From Streptomyces spiralis (GTDB lineage: Bacteria; Actinomycetota; Actinomycetes; Streptomycetales; Streptomycetaceae), in the NCBI RefSeq assembly GCF_014654675.1, contig NZ_BNBC01000015.1:143600-182403 (forward strand): 38,804 bases of DNA, read 5' to 3'. Each line of letters opens with the position of its first letter. Positions within the stretch are counted from its first letter, which is position 1. Position numbers and translations under genes: made by a program. The notes beneath the pieces were generated by a model. The model had not been told where the DNA came from. It did not search any database and was given only the letters and a program-made list of their open reading frames with translations. Shown here piece after piece: positions 7,517 through 15,350 of the stretch.

Positions 7517-8971
7517 ATGACACCCATGCTCGAAGCCACCGACCTCACCCCGACCGTCCGCCGGCGCACGGCGCCACCGCCCACCTGGCTCGTGGTGGCC
7601 CTCGCCTGCGCCGGCCAGTTCCTCGTCGTGCTGGACGTGTCCGTCGTGAACGTCGCCCTGCCGTCGATGCGGGCCGACCTCGGGCTGAGCGAGGCCGGGT
7701 TGCAGTGGGTGGTGAACGCCTACGCCATCGCCTTCGCCGGGTTCATGCTGCTGGGCGGCCGGGCCGGCGACCTCTACGGGCGCAAGAGCATGTTCCTGGT
7801 CGGGCTCGGTCTGTTCACGCTGGCCTCGCTGGGCGGCGGGCTGGCCCAGGAGGGCTGGCAACTCCTGCTCGCGAGGGCCGTCCAGGGACTGGGCGCGGCC
7901 GTGCTGGCGCCGTCCACGCTGACGCTTCTGACGTCGGCGGTGCCCGAGGGCGCGGCGCGGGCGCGGGCCATAGCCACGTGGACGGCGGTCGGCGCGGGCG
8001 GCGGCGCGGCGGGCGGCCTGGTCGGCGGGGTGCTGGTGCAGGCCCTGTCGTGGCGGTGGGTGCTGCTGATCAACGTGCCGGTCGGCGCGGTGGTGCTGGC
8101 CGCGTCCGTGCGCTGGCTGGTGGAGAGCCGGGCCGGGGGCTCGCGGCGGCTGGACCTGCCGGGCGCGCTGCTGGTGACGGCGGGGCTGGCGACGCTGGCG
8201 TACGGCATCTCGCAGACCGAGGCCGAGGGCTGGACGGCGGCGGCCACGCTGGTGCCGCTGCTGGCCGGGGCGGCGCTCGTCGCGCTGTTCCTCTGCGTCG
8301 AGGCGCGCACGGCCGCCCCGCTGATGCCGCTGGGGCTGCTGCGGCTGCGCTCGGTGGCGTCGGCGAACGCGGCCATGCTGGTCTCCGGATCGGCGATGTT
8401 CTGCATGTGGTTCTTCATGACGCTGTACGCGCAGAACGTGCTCGGCTACTCGCCGCTGGACGCCGGACTCGCCCTGGTCCCCAGCTCGCTGGCCGTCGTC
8501 CTCGGCTCCAAGCTGGCCCCGCGCCTGATGCGGACGACGGGGGCGCGCAACGTCGCCGTGCTGGGGACGCTGGTCGCGGCGGCCGGGTTCGCCTGGCAGT
8601 CGACGATGCGGGCCGACGGGGCGTACCTGACGGCGATCATGATCCCGGGCGTGCTGATGATGCTGGGCGCGGGCCTGGCGGCGACCCCGCTCGCCGCGCT
8701 GGCCACCTCCGGCGCGGCCCCCGGGGACGCCGGCGTGGTTTCCGGGCTGATCAACACCTCGCGCACGATGGGCGGTTCGCTGGGCCTCGCGGTCATGTCC
8801 ACCATCGCGGCGGCCCGCACGGCCGACCGCACCACCCCGGAGGCCCTCACGGCGGGCTACGCCCTGGTCTTCCGCACGGCGACAGCCGTGCTGCTCGTGG
8901 CCGCCCTGCTGATGCTGGCGTGGCTGCCCCGGCCGGCCCGGCAGGAGGACGGGCTCCGGAAGGCCGGGTAG
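7517..8971 (+). CDS. MFS transporter, DHA2 (14-TM) family
   Basis: A 484-residue protein. ATG 7517 is used; ATG 7526 is equally possible. The hydrophobicity pattern gives about 14 membrane segments. Family motifs are clear: LDVSVVNVALPSM in TM1 (motif D1-like), GGRAGDLYGRKSMF between TM2 and TM3 (motif A), and an antiporter-type Gly-rich segment in TM5 (TAVGAGGGAAGGLVGG). These belong to proton-driven drug exporters such as those for quaternary ammonium compounds or cell-made antibiotics. The substrate cannot be read from sequence. It converges on the response regulator gene at 9289. No TetR or MarR regulator lies beside either divergent exporter, which is unusual. Confidence 0.9.
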   Translation: MTPMLEATDLTPTVRRRTAPPPTWLVVALACAGQFLVVLDVSVVNVALPSMRADLGLSEAGLQWVVNAYAIAFAGFMLLGGRAGDLYGRKSMFLVGLGLFTLASLGGGLAQEGWQLLLARAVQGLGAAVLAPSTLTLLTSAVPEGAARARAIATWTAVGAGGGAAGGLVGGVLVQALSWRWVLLINVPVGAVVLAASVRWLVESRAGGSRRLDLPGALLVTAGLATLAYGISQTEAEGWTAAATLVPLLAGAALVALFLCVEARTAAPLMPLGLLRLRSVASANAAMLVSGSAMFCMWFFMTLYAQNVLGYSPLDAGLALVPSSLAVVLGSKLAPRLMRTTGARNVAVLGTLVAAAGFAWQSTMRADGAYLTAIMIPGVLMMLGAGLAATPLAALATSGAAPGDAGVVSGLINTSRTMGGSLGLAVMSTIAAARTADRTTPEALTAGYALVFRTATAVLLVAALLMLAWLPRPARQEDGLRKAG

Positions 8972-8986
8972 AGGCAGAAGGGGCCA

Positions 8987-9017
8987 GGCTCGGGCCGCGG
9001 CCCGCCCGGGGCGAGCC
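8987..9017 (+). terminator. Candidate hairpin after the MFS gene
   Basis: GGCTCG (8987-8992) and CGAGCC (9012-9017) flank GC-rich, self-complementary sequence that includes GGGCCGCGGCCC. It lies 16 bases after the stop of the MFS gene. The stem is modest and the surrounding DNA is generally GC-rich, so confidence is limited. Confidence 0.35.
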
Positions 9018-9044
9018 GGGCCGCCGATGGGTTGCCCCCGCCGG

Positions 9045-9155
9045 GTGGGGTCGGGCCCGATGGGCGGGCCGGGCCGGTGCGCGGGTCGGGCTGTCGGGTG
9101 GGTCGGGACGGGTGGGCCGGCCCAGGGAGTGGGTCGGGACAGGCGGGCCGGGCCC
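9045..9155 (+). repeat. Degenerate G-rich tandem repeat in a gene-free stretch
   Basis: The 317 bases between the stops at 8971 and 9289 hold no gene. Within them a G-rich unit of about 23 bases (GTGGGTCGGGAC followed by RGGYGGGCCGG) occurs at 9099-9121 and 9129-9151, with a more degenerate copy near 9045-9072. Many runs of three or more G on the plus strand could form G-quadruplexes. It may serve as a bidirectional transcription barrier between convergent genes, or be drifted non-coding sequence. Confidence 0.5.
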
Positions 9156-9288
9156 GGGCAGCGGCGGGCGCACGGGGCTGGGGGCGGCGGTCCGGGCCCG
9201 CCGGGTGGGAGTGGGCGAGGCGGGTTTCGGAGGGTGGGAGGCACCGGCAGGTGGGGCGAGTGCGGGGCGTCCTGCCGGCCCGGCCGCG

Positions 9289-9930
9289 CTACAGCCAGCC
9301 CTGTTGGCGGGCCTCCCGTACGGCTTCCGTGCGGTTGCGGGTGCCGGTCTTGCCGATCGCGGAGGAGAGGTAGTTGCGGACGGTGGACTCCGACAGGTGG
9401 AGCCTGCTCGCGACGTCGGCGACCGTCGCCCCGTCCGCGGACGCCTTGAGGACGTCGCACTCGCGGGCGGTGAGCGGGTTCGGGCCGGCGCTCAGGGCGG
9501 CCGCCGCGAGGGCCGGGTCGACCACCGTCTCGCCGGTGAGCACCCGGCGGATCGCGGCGGCCAGTTCCTCCACCGGCCCGTCCTTGACCAGGAAGCCCGC
9601 GGCGCCCGCCTCCATGGCCCGGCGCAGGTAGCCGGGCCGGCCGAAGGTCGTCAGGATGAGCACCCGGCAGTCGGGCGCCTGCTCGCGCAGCTCGGCGGCC
9701 GCGTCCAGGCCGCTCATCCCGGGCAGTTCGATGTCCAGCAGGGCCACGTCGGGCCGGTGGACCAGGGCCGCGTCCACGATCGCGTCGCCCGCCGAGACCT
9801 GGGCGACGACCTCCATGTCCTCCTCCATGCCGAGCAGCAGGGCGAGCGCGCCCCGCATCATTCCCTGGTCCTCGGCGAGCAGTACGCGGACGGACTTGGC
9901 GGGCCGGTGGTCCCGGGGCATCTCGTTCAC
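9289..9930 (-). CDS. NarL/FixJ-family response regulator (DesR-like)
   Basis: A 213-residue protein starting at GTG 9930 (ATG at 9921 is a close alternative; neither has a strong ribosome site). The receiver domain spans about 14-130: acidic pocket E20/D21, phospho-acceptor D66 in ALLDIELPG, Thr at 94-95 and K116 in FLVKDG. A LuxR-type helix-turn-helix covers about 150-210 (NPLTARECDVLKASADG, then HLSESTVRNYLSSAIGKTG). When phosphorylated by the kinase encoded immediately upstream it should dimerise and bind DNA. It starts 22 bases after the kinase stop, so the two form an operon. Target genes are unknown; the convergent exporter is one candidate. Confidence 0.92.
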   Translation of the reverse strand: MNEMPRDHRPAKSVRVLLAEDQGMMRGALALLLGMEEDMEVVAQVSAGDAIVDAALVHRPDVALLDIELPGMSGLDAAAELREQAPDCRVLILTTFGRPGYLRRAMEAGAAGFLVKDGPVEELAAAIRRVLTGETVVDPALAAAALSAGPNPLTARECDVLKASADGATVADVASRLHLSESTVRNYLSSAIGKTGTRNRTEAVREARQQGWL

Positions 9931-9952
9931 GGCTCAAGAGTAGGGAGGACGG

Positions 9953-11296
9953 TCAACCCGCTCCCGGCGCCACAGCCGTGGCCGAGTCCGTGGCCGAGCC
10001 CTTGGGTGAGCCTGTGGGTGAGCCGGTGGGCGAAAAGGCCGCCGCCGAGAGTTCCTCCGCGTCCCTGGGGAGCTCCGCGGTGACGGTGAAGCCGCGCGGC
10101 GACGGACCGGCCCACAAGGAGCCGCCCGCCGTCGCCAGGCGCTCGGTCAGGCCCTTCAGACCGGTGCCGCCGATGCCCTCCACGGCCGGCTGGGCGGACG
10201 TGCCGTCGCCGTTGTCGGCGACCGTGAGCAGGACACGCTCGTCCGTGCCGGCGACGGTGATCTCGCAGCGGCTCGCGCCACTGTGCCGTACGGCGTTGGT
10301 GACCGCCTCCCGCACCACCCAGCCCAGCAGCGCCTCGGTCTGCGGGGTCAGCGGCGGACCCGAGCGGCGTACGACGGGCTCGATGCCGGCGGCCGTCAGC
10401 GCCGAGCGGGCCCGGTCCAGTTCCGTGCTGAGGCTGCCCTCGCGATAGCCGGTGACCGCCTCACGGATCTCGGTCAGCGCCTGACGGCCCACCGACTCGA
10501 TGTCGGTGATCTGCGTCAGTGCCGCACCCATGTCGCGGGGCGCCAGACGGCGGGCCGCCTCCGACTTCACCACGATCACCGACAGGGTGTGGCCGAGCAG
10601 GTCGTGCAGGTCACGCGAGAAGCGCAGCCGCTCCTCCTCCACCGCCCGGCGGGCCAGCTCCTCACGCGCCGCGCGCAGCTCCCGCACGGCCTCGCTCAGA
10701 CCCAGGATCGCCGCCGTCACCATCGTGGACAGGAACGTGGCGTAGGCGATGTTGATCCCGTCCCAGCCGTCGTGGACGGCCGAGACCGACCCGGCGAACA
10801 CCGACAGCAGCACACCCGTCCTCCCCAGCCAGGGGCCGCGCAGGATCGCGCCCGTGGCCAGGCCCAGCAGCGGGAAGAACAGCAGCCAGCTGCCGCCGTA
10901 GCCGAGCGCGAGCCCGGTGGTCACCAGGGCCATCAGCAGCAGTGCGACCCGCGTGGAGACCGCCTCGCGCCGCTCCCTGTCGAAGGCGCGGAAGACGATG
11001 TAGACGTACAGGGAGTTGAAGGCCAGCAGGCCGATCCCGCCGATCCAGGGATTCGGGGCCTTGCCCTGGAGGACGTTCGACAGTGAGCCCAGCCCCATCA
11101 GCAGCCAGGGCAGCAGCGAGAAGCCGGTGGGCGGCGGGCCGGGGGTGTCCGGCACCTTCCCGGCCCGCCGCCAGGTCCTCCAGTCCGCCTTGATCCGCTC
11201 CTTGTTCTCCTGCCAGTGCCGTTGCGTCTCCCGCGCCTCCCGGACGCCGTCCCGTACCGACGCGATGTGGCAGGACACCCTGCTCGACCAACTCAT
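9953..11296 (-). CDS. Sensor histidine kinase, HisKA_3 (NarL/DesK-type)
   Basis: A 447-residue protein starting at ATG 11296, with GGGGGA about eight bases upstream. A basic cytoplasmic N-terminus (1-57) precedes about six membrane segments (58-200). The dimerisation domain carries H231 in SRDLHDLLGHTLS, the HisKA_3 phosphorylation motif. The ATPase domain has N334 in REAVTNAVRH, DNGDG at 361-365 and GGTGLKGLTERL. No extracellular sensor domain is present, so it probably senses membrane state or an intramembrane ligand, as DesK does. The last ~35 residues are low-complexity Gly-Ser-Pro-Thr repeats. It phosphorylates the regulator encoded next to it. Confidence 0.92.
   Translation of the reverse strand: MSWSSRVSCHIASVRDGVREARETQRHWQENKERIKADWRTWRRAGKVPDTPGPPPTGFSLLPWLLMGLGSLSNVLQGKAPNPWIGGIGLLAFNSLYVYIVFRAFDRERREAVSTRVALLLMALVTTGLALGYGGSWLLFFPLLGLATGAILRGPWLGRTGVLLSVFAGSVSAVHDGWDGINIAYATFLSTMVTAAILGLSEAVRELRAAREELARRAVEEERLRFSRDLHDLLGHTLSVIVVKSEAARRLAPRDMGAALTQITDIESVGRQALTEIREAVTGYREGSLSTELDRARSALTAAGIEPVVRRSGPPLTPQTEALLGWVVREAVTNAVRHSGASRCEITVAGTDERVLLTVADNGDGTSAQPAVEGIGGTGLKGLTERLATAGGSLWAGPSPRGFTVTAELPRDAEELSAAAFSPTGSPTGSPKGSATDSATAVAPGAG
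9978..10037 (-). repeat. 12-bp tandem repeat in the kinase C-terminal codons
   Basis: Five 12-base units in a row (first GTGGCCGAGTCC, last GTGGGCGAAAAG), encoding the four-residue G-S-P-T/K repeats at the end of the kinase. The unit length keeps the frame, so copy number could vary without damage. Confidence 0.7.
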
Positions 11297-11382
11297 GTCT
11301 CTCGTCCCCCGATCGTCCTCCGGCTTCCCCCCGGATCCTCCTCCGGATTTCCCCCGGAAACTCCTCGCACGACGCTACGGGT

Positions 11383-11398
11383 CCGGGGGCGCCCCCGG
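11383..11398. repeat. Perfect palindrome in the divergent intergenic region
   Basis: CCGGGGGCGCCCCCGG is a 16-base perfect palindrome within the 194 bases between the kinase start (11296) and the MaoC start (11491). Two related CCTCCGG / CCCCCGG blocks lie to its left at about 11317-11360. It could be an operator or a hairpin in a leader; no regulator family is implied. Confidence 0.35.
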
Positions 11399-11490
11399 CA
11401 GATGCGGTTGTACGGACTCGGGTAGGACAAATGTCACGGCCGACCACTGCAGAACACGGCCGACCGCCCCGACGCCTCGCCAGGAGCCCC

Positions 11491-12357
11491 ATGCCCATCG
11501 ACGCCGCCAAGGCGCTCTCCGCCGCCCCCCGGACCGACGAGATCTCCTGGACCGCCAAGGACGTCCAGCTCTACCACCTCGGCATCGGCGCGGGCGTCCC
11601 CGCCATCGACCCCGGCGAGCTGCGCTACACCCTGGAGTCCCGGCTGCACGTCCTGCCGAGCTTCGCCACCGTCGCCGGCGCGGGCCTGCCCGGCGTGATC
11701 CGCGCCCTGTCCGCGCCCGGGGTCGACGTCGACCTCGCCCACGTCCTGCACGGCGGCCAGAGCCTCGTGGTCCACCGGACCGTCCCCGCGCAGGGCACCG
11801 CGACCGCCACCGCCCGCATCACCGGGGTGTACGACAAGGGCACGGCGGCCCTCCTCGTGCTGCGGACCGAGGCCGCCGACGCCGACGGCCCGCTGTGGAC
11901 GGACGAGGCCCGGATCTTCGTACGGGGAGAGGGCGGCTGGGGCGGCGACCGCGGGCCCTCCGCCCGGACCCCTGGCGAGGCGCCCACCGGCGAGCCGGAC
12001 CGCACCGTCGAGCGACGGACCCGCGAGGACCAGGCCCTCCTCTACCGGCTCAGCGGCGACGACAACCCGCTGCACGCCGACCCCGAGTTCGCCAGGGCCG
12101 CCGGGTTCGACCGGCCCGTCCTGCACGGACTGTGCACCTACGGCATGACGCTCAAGGCGGTCGTCGACACACTGCTCGACGGCGACGTCACCCGCGTACG
12201 TTCCTACGCCACCCGTTTCGCCGGGGTGGTGTACCCGGGCGAGACCCTGCGCATCCGCATGTGGCGGCAGGGGAGCGGCAGGGTCCGGGTGGCGGTGACC
12301 GCCGTCGAGCGGGGCGAGGCACCGGTGCTGGCCGACACGGTCGTCGAACTCTCCTGA
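11491..12357 (+). CDS. MaoC-family (R)-specific enoyl-CoA hydratase, double hotdog
   Basis: A 288-residue protein starting at ATG 11491 with AGGAG five bases upstream; upstream in-frame codons lack a ribosome site. It has two hotdog halves. The N-terminal half (about 10-150) is degenerate. The C-terminal half carries the hydratase 2 signature LSGDDNPLHADPEFARAAGF, with the catalytic Asp and His expected at about D190 and H195, then RPVLHGLCTYG. Family members hydrate trans-2-enoyl-CoA to (R)-3-hydroxyacyl-CoA in fatty-acid or sterol side-chain breakdown. The absence of beta-oxidation neighbours leaves the substrate open. A strong terminator follows. Confidence 0.88.
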   Translation: MPIDAAKALSAAPRTDEISWTAKDVQLYHLGIGAGVPAIDPGELRYTLESRLHVLPSFATVAGAGLPGVIRALSAPGVDVDLAHVLHGGQSLVVHRTVPAQGTATATARITGVYDKGTAALLVLRTEAADADGPLWTDEARIFVRGEGGWGGDRGPSARTPGEAPTGEPDRTVERRTREDQALLYRLSGDDNPLHADPEFARAAGFDRPVLHGLCTYGMTLKAVVDTLLDGDVTRVRSYATRFAGVVYPGETLRIRMWRQGSGRVRVAVTAVERGEAPVLADTVVELS

Positions 12358-12372
12358 ACCCGGGTGGACACG

Positions 12373-12410
12373 GAGCGGCCCCGCCCTTCGCGGGAAGGGC
12401 GGGGCCGCTC
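12373..12410. terminator. Strong 17-bp hairpin terminator
   Basis: Bases 12373-12389 (beginning GAGCGGCCCCG) pair perfectly with 12394-12410 across a 4-base loop. It starts 15 bases past the MaoC stop and is followed by GTCGTTCGCT. It also lies downstream of the leftward small gene at 12445, so it can serve both genes. Confidence 0.85.
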
Positions 12411-12444
12411 GTCGTTCGCTGCGCCTTGTGCGCCGTGTGTGCCG

Positions 12445-12603
12445 TCAGGCCGCCACTTCGGTCTGCTCCTGCGCCGGCTTGCGGTGCCGGCCACTGGGGG
12501 CCGTCTCGCCGTCGTGGGAGGAGACCTGACCGCGGTGCTTCCCGTGTCCCTCGGACCGGGCAGCCTCGGTGGAAAGCGGCTGGGTCGTGCTGGCGTCGCT
12601 CAT
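12445..12603 (-). CDS. 52-residue hydrophilic protein with paired KHRG/GRHRK motifs
   Basis: ATG 12603 to TGA 12445 on the minus strand, preceded by GGGGTGA nine bases upstream. The product is very hydrophilic, with no Cys, Trp, Phe or Tyr. It starts MSDASTTQPLSTEAAR, continues GHGKHRGQ near residues 19-26, SGRHRKPAQ near 37-45, and ends TEVAA. The two short Gly-(Lys/Arg)-His-Arg motifs 18 residues apart suggest a repeated binding element, for example for nucleic acid or metal; this is inference. Evidence that it is real: a good ribosome site, a start-to-stop frame with normal codon choice, and a strong terminator right after the stop. Function unknown. Confidence 0.62.
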   Translation of the reverse strand: MSDASTTQPLSTEAARSEGHGKHRGQVSSHDGETAPSGRHRKPAQEQTEVAA

Positions 12604-12713
12604 CGGAACAATTCACCCCGTCAACATCATCTTTCGTACAGCCGGGCGAGTCTAACCGGCACACCTCGGGCGAAATCCAGGCGGCCACGCCAACCGGCAC
12701 GACTTCGTTACCT

Positions 12714-12781
12714 GGTCGCCATACGGCCTGTCAGCCGGTCGCCGTACGACCTGTCAGCCGGTCGCCATCCGCCCTGTGAGC
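12714..12781. repeat. 23-bp tandem repeat crossing a gene's stop codon
   Basis: Three copies at 12714-12736, 12737-12759 and 12760-12781. The first two differ at two positions; the third is more diverged. The leftward 500-residue gene ends inside the repeat (TGA at 12756-12754), so one copy is coding and the others lie just downstream. The unit is not a multiple of three, so the copies fall in different frames. Each copy has a weak GGTCG/CGACC self-pairing. Confidence 0.8.
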
Positions 12782-14256
12782 GCGGCCTGTTGCAGCGGTA
12801 CGGGGCGGGCCGCGGCGGAGGCCGGAGGTTCCGCTTCCGGGGCCTGGGCGTGAGGCGGCCGCGGCACCTCGTCCGCCGAGGAGGGCAGCGGAAGCGAGAG
12901 GGGCAGCGGGACCCGCGGGGGAGCCGCGGGCGGTGTCCGCGGGGTGTTGTGCGGAGCCTGCGGCGCCTGCGGAGTGGGTGCGGTCCGCGGTGCCCGCTGA
13001 GGCTGCGCGGTCCGCGGTGGCCGCTGAGCCTGCGCCTCCTGCGCCAACTGTGCCTCCTGCGCCACCTGTGCCGACCCCTGAGCCGGTCGCGCCGCGCCCC
13101 GGGCCGCCCGTGGCCCGGGCAAGCGGGCCGCCTCAGGCGCCGCCTGCTCCCGTACCGCCGCCTGCTCCCGTACCGCCGCCTGCTCCCGTACCGCCGCCGG
13201 CGCCGTCCACCGCGCCACACCGCACGGCACCGCCGCCGTGGCGTACGGCAGCCGCAGCACGCCGTCCTCCGTCCACAGCCCGGCGCCCGCCAACCACCCT
13301 TCGGGCGCGGGCAGATGACGTACCCCGCGCTCGGTGGGCCGCCACACGCCGATCCAGCTGCCGAACGGGCCCTGGCAGTGCAGCGCCACCGCGCAGTGTT
13401 CCGGCGTCAGCACCTGCCCCGGCTGGATCGCGAACGGCGTCATCGCGCAGTCCGACGACATCAGCAGGCACTCCGGGAAGCGCACCGGCAGGGTGCTGCC
13501 GAGCACCCCCCAGCCGAGCCGTTCCCGTCCGGGCGAGGCCGCGTCCGAGCCGATCAGCAGCAGTCCGCTGTCGGGGTCGGCGAGCAGCAGCCGGTCGTCG
13601 CTGCCGGGAGTGATCTGCAGCAGCGGCGACACCGCGCCACCGTCGCCCAGGTCCACCACGACCGTCTTGGTGCGCCCACCGGCCCGCCGGTCCAGCGCCA
13701 GCATCCGTCCCGTGCGGTCCAGCCAGACCCCGCCCGAGCAGTGGCCCGGCACCTCGGCCAGCAGCTCGGGACCGAAGCTGCCGCCCGCCACCAGCCACAC
13801 CGCCGAGGAGCGCGATCCGGCGGCGAGTGCGTACGCCCGCTCGCCGCCCGGCGCCGGGGGCAGCAGCCGCAGCACGGTGCCCTCCGGGGACTCGACCGCA
13901 CCCAGCAGCAGTTCACCGGTGCCCGGGCCGGTCGGGTAGAGCAGCGAGAAGGTGTGCCGGCCGTCCACCAGCCGCCGGATGAGGACCCGGCCGTCGCCCA
14001 TCGGCTGCACCTCCGTGCCGGGCTCCTCGGGCTGGTTGCCGGGCAGCGGCACCGCGTACGGCTCGGGACCGTCCAGGGTCCAGCGCTCCGGGTACCAGGA
14101 CTCCCCGCTGTGGGTGAGCCGGGCGGCGTAGGCGCCGTCCACCGTGATCGCGCAGCCCGCTCGCGCCGCACCGCCGTCCTCGTCGGCCGCCGGAGGCGGT
14201 GGGGGACCCTCCTGCTCGTGTGCGGCCGAGAGCCCCGGAGAGGCACAGACTGTCAT
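12754..14256 (-). CDS. Hypothetical propeller-like protein with Pro/Ala/Gln-rich tail
   Basis: A 500-residue protein. ATG 14256 is preceded by AGGAGGTGA seven bases upstream, the best ribosome site in the window, which fixes the start against the longer frame. Residues 1-35 are low complexity. From about 35 to 360 there are repeated beta-strand blocks with recurring DGR, DPDSGLLLIGSD and LDRTGRMLALDRR patterns, reminiscent of beta-propeller blades (TolB/WD-like), but no named domain is certain. The last ~140 residues are low-complexity Ala/Pro/Gln/Arg and include three AVREQA repeats. No signal peptide or membrane segment is seen, so it is cytoplasmic. A role as a protein-binding scaffold is only a guess. 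Confidence 0.72.
   Translation of the reverse strand: MTVCASPGLSAAHEQEGPPPPPAADEDGGAARAGCAITVDGAYAARLTHSGESWYPERWTLDGPEPYAVPLPGNQPEEPGTEVQPMGDGRVLIRRLVDGRHTFSLLYPTGPGTGELLLGAVESPEGTVLRLLPPAPGGERAYALAAGSRSSAVWLVAGGSFGPELLAEVPGHCSGGVWLDRTGRMLALDRRAGGRTKTVVVDLGDGGAVSPLLQITPGSDDRLLLADPDSGLLLIGSDAASPGRERLGWGVLGSTLPVRFPECLLMSSDCAMTPFAIQPGQVLTPEHCAVALHCQGPFGSWIGVWRPTERGVRHLPAPEGWLAGAGLWTEDGVLRLPYATAAVPCGVARWTAPAAVREQAAVREQAAVREQAAPEAARLPGPRAARGAARPAQGSAQVAQEAQLAQEAQAQRPPRTAQPQRAPRTAPTPQAPQAPHNTPRTPPAAPPRVPLPLSLPLPSSADEVPRPPHAQAPEAEPPASAAARPVPLQQAALTGRMATG
13141..13194 (-). repeat. 18-bp tandem repeat (AVREQA codons)
   Basis: Three identical 18-base units (CGCCTGCTCCCGTACCGC), encoding AVREQA three times at the junction between the folded part and the low-complexity tail of the 500-residue protein. 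Identity at synonymous positions points to recent duplication. Confidence 0.85.
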
Positions 14257-14441
14257 CGTTCGGTCACCTCCTGTGAGGACGCTAGTTTTCGTACGCACAG
14301 GCGGGGGACCGGCGGGCGGGGGCTTCACCCGGACGGGTGGCCCAGGAACGATTCGCCTGAGAAAAGCGGAACGTTTGTGCTGGGCGTGTGCGACCCGGTT
14401 CAAACGGCTCGGGTCGCCTCCGGCCGGTGCGGCGGCATCGG

Positions 14442-14470
14442 TTCAGCCGCGGCGAACACCCAGGTAGCCT
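14442..14470 (+). promoter_or_regulatory. Candidate leaderless promoter of the Nif3-like operon
   Basis: TAGCCT at 14465-14470 fits the Streptomyces -10 pattern TAGNNT, and TTCAGC at 14442-14447 is a weak -35 at 17-base spacing. Transcription would then start at or next to the GTG at 14478, which has no ribosome binding site. That combination suggests a leaderless mRNA. Confidence 0.45.
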
Positions 14471-14477
14471 TGCACTC

Positions 14478-15350
14478 GTGCCCCGTCTGTCTGAAGTCAT
14501 CGCCGCGCTGGAGAACCTGTGGCCCGCCGAGCGGGCCGAGTCCTGGGACGCGGTCGGCACCGTCGTGGGCGACCCCGGCCAGGAGGTCGGCCGGGTCCTG
14601 TTCGCCGTCGACCCGGTGCAGGAGATCGTCGACGAGGCGGTGAAGCTGGGCGCCGACCTGCTCGTCACCCACCACCCGCTCTATCTGCGCGGTACGACGA
14701 CCGTGGCGGCCTCCACCTTCAAGGGCCGCGTGGTGCACACGCTGATCCGCAACGACATCGCCCTGCACGTGGCCCACACCAACGCCGACACCGCCGACCC
14801 GGGCGTGAGCGACGCCCTGGCCGGAGCGCTGGACCTCAGGGTCGCAGGGCCCCTCGTGCCGGACGCCGGCGACCCGGAGGGCCGCCGGGGCCTGGGCCGG
14901 ATCTGCGAACTCGACCACCCGCTCACCGTCCGCGAGCTCGCCGCGCTCGCCGCCCGGTGCCTGCCCGCCACCGCGCAGGGGATCCGGGTGGCCGGCGACC
15001 CCGAGGCCGTCGTCCGCACCCTCGCGGTCAGCGGCGGCTCCGGCGACAGCCTCTTCGACGCCGTACGGGCCGCGGGCGTCGACGCCTTCCTCACCGCGGA
15101 CCTGCGCCACCACCCGGCCTCCGAGTTCGTCGCGGACCGCGCCGCCCACAGTCCTGTCGCGCTGCTCGACGCGGCGCACTGGGCCACCGAGTGGCCCTGG
15201 TGCGAGCTGGCCGCAGCCCAGCTCGACGAGATCTCCGACCGGCACGGATGGGACCTGCGCGTCCACGTCTCCAAGACGGTCACCGACCCCTGGACCGCCC
15301 ACGCGGCGTCCACCGACACCACCGACGAATCCCTGGGAGCCCCCAACTGA
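14478..15350 (+). CDS. Nif3-like dinuclear metal centre hexameric protein
   Basis: A 290-residue protein starting at GTG 14478 (MPRLSEVIAALENLWP, the usual family start). Visible family features: SWDAVGTVVGDP (22-33), where most members have WDNVGLxVG; metal-ligand motif THHPL at 64-68; VAHTNAD near 100; and C-terminal DAAHWATEWPW, carrying the last His and Glu ligands. Nif3/DUF34 proteins form hexameric toroids with a two-metal site in each subunit. Their role is unsettled; GTP cyclohydrolase I-like activity and metal insertion have been proposed. Its stop overlaps the CTG start of the zinc-ribbon gene, so the two are coupled. Confidence 0.92.
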   Translation: MPRLSEVIAALENLWPAERAESWDAVGTVVGDPGQEVGRVLFAVDPVQEIVDEAVKLGADLLVTHHPLYLRGTTTVAASTFKGRVVHTLIRNDIALHVAHTNADTADPGVSDALAGALDLRVAGPLVPDAGDPEGRRGLGRICELDHPLTVRELAALAARCLPATAQGIRVAGDPEAVVRTLAVSGGSGDSLFDAVRAAGVDAFLTADLRHHPASEFVADRAAHSPVALLDAAHWATEWPWCELAAAQLDEISDRHGWDLRVHVSKTVTDPWTAHAASTDTTDESLGAPN

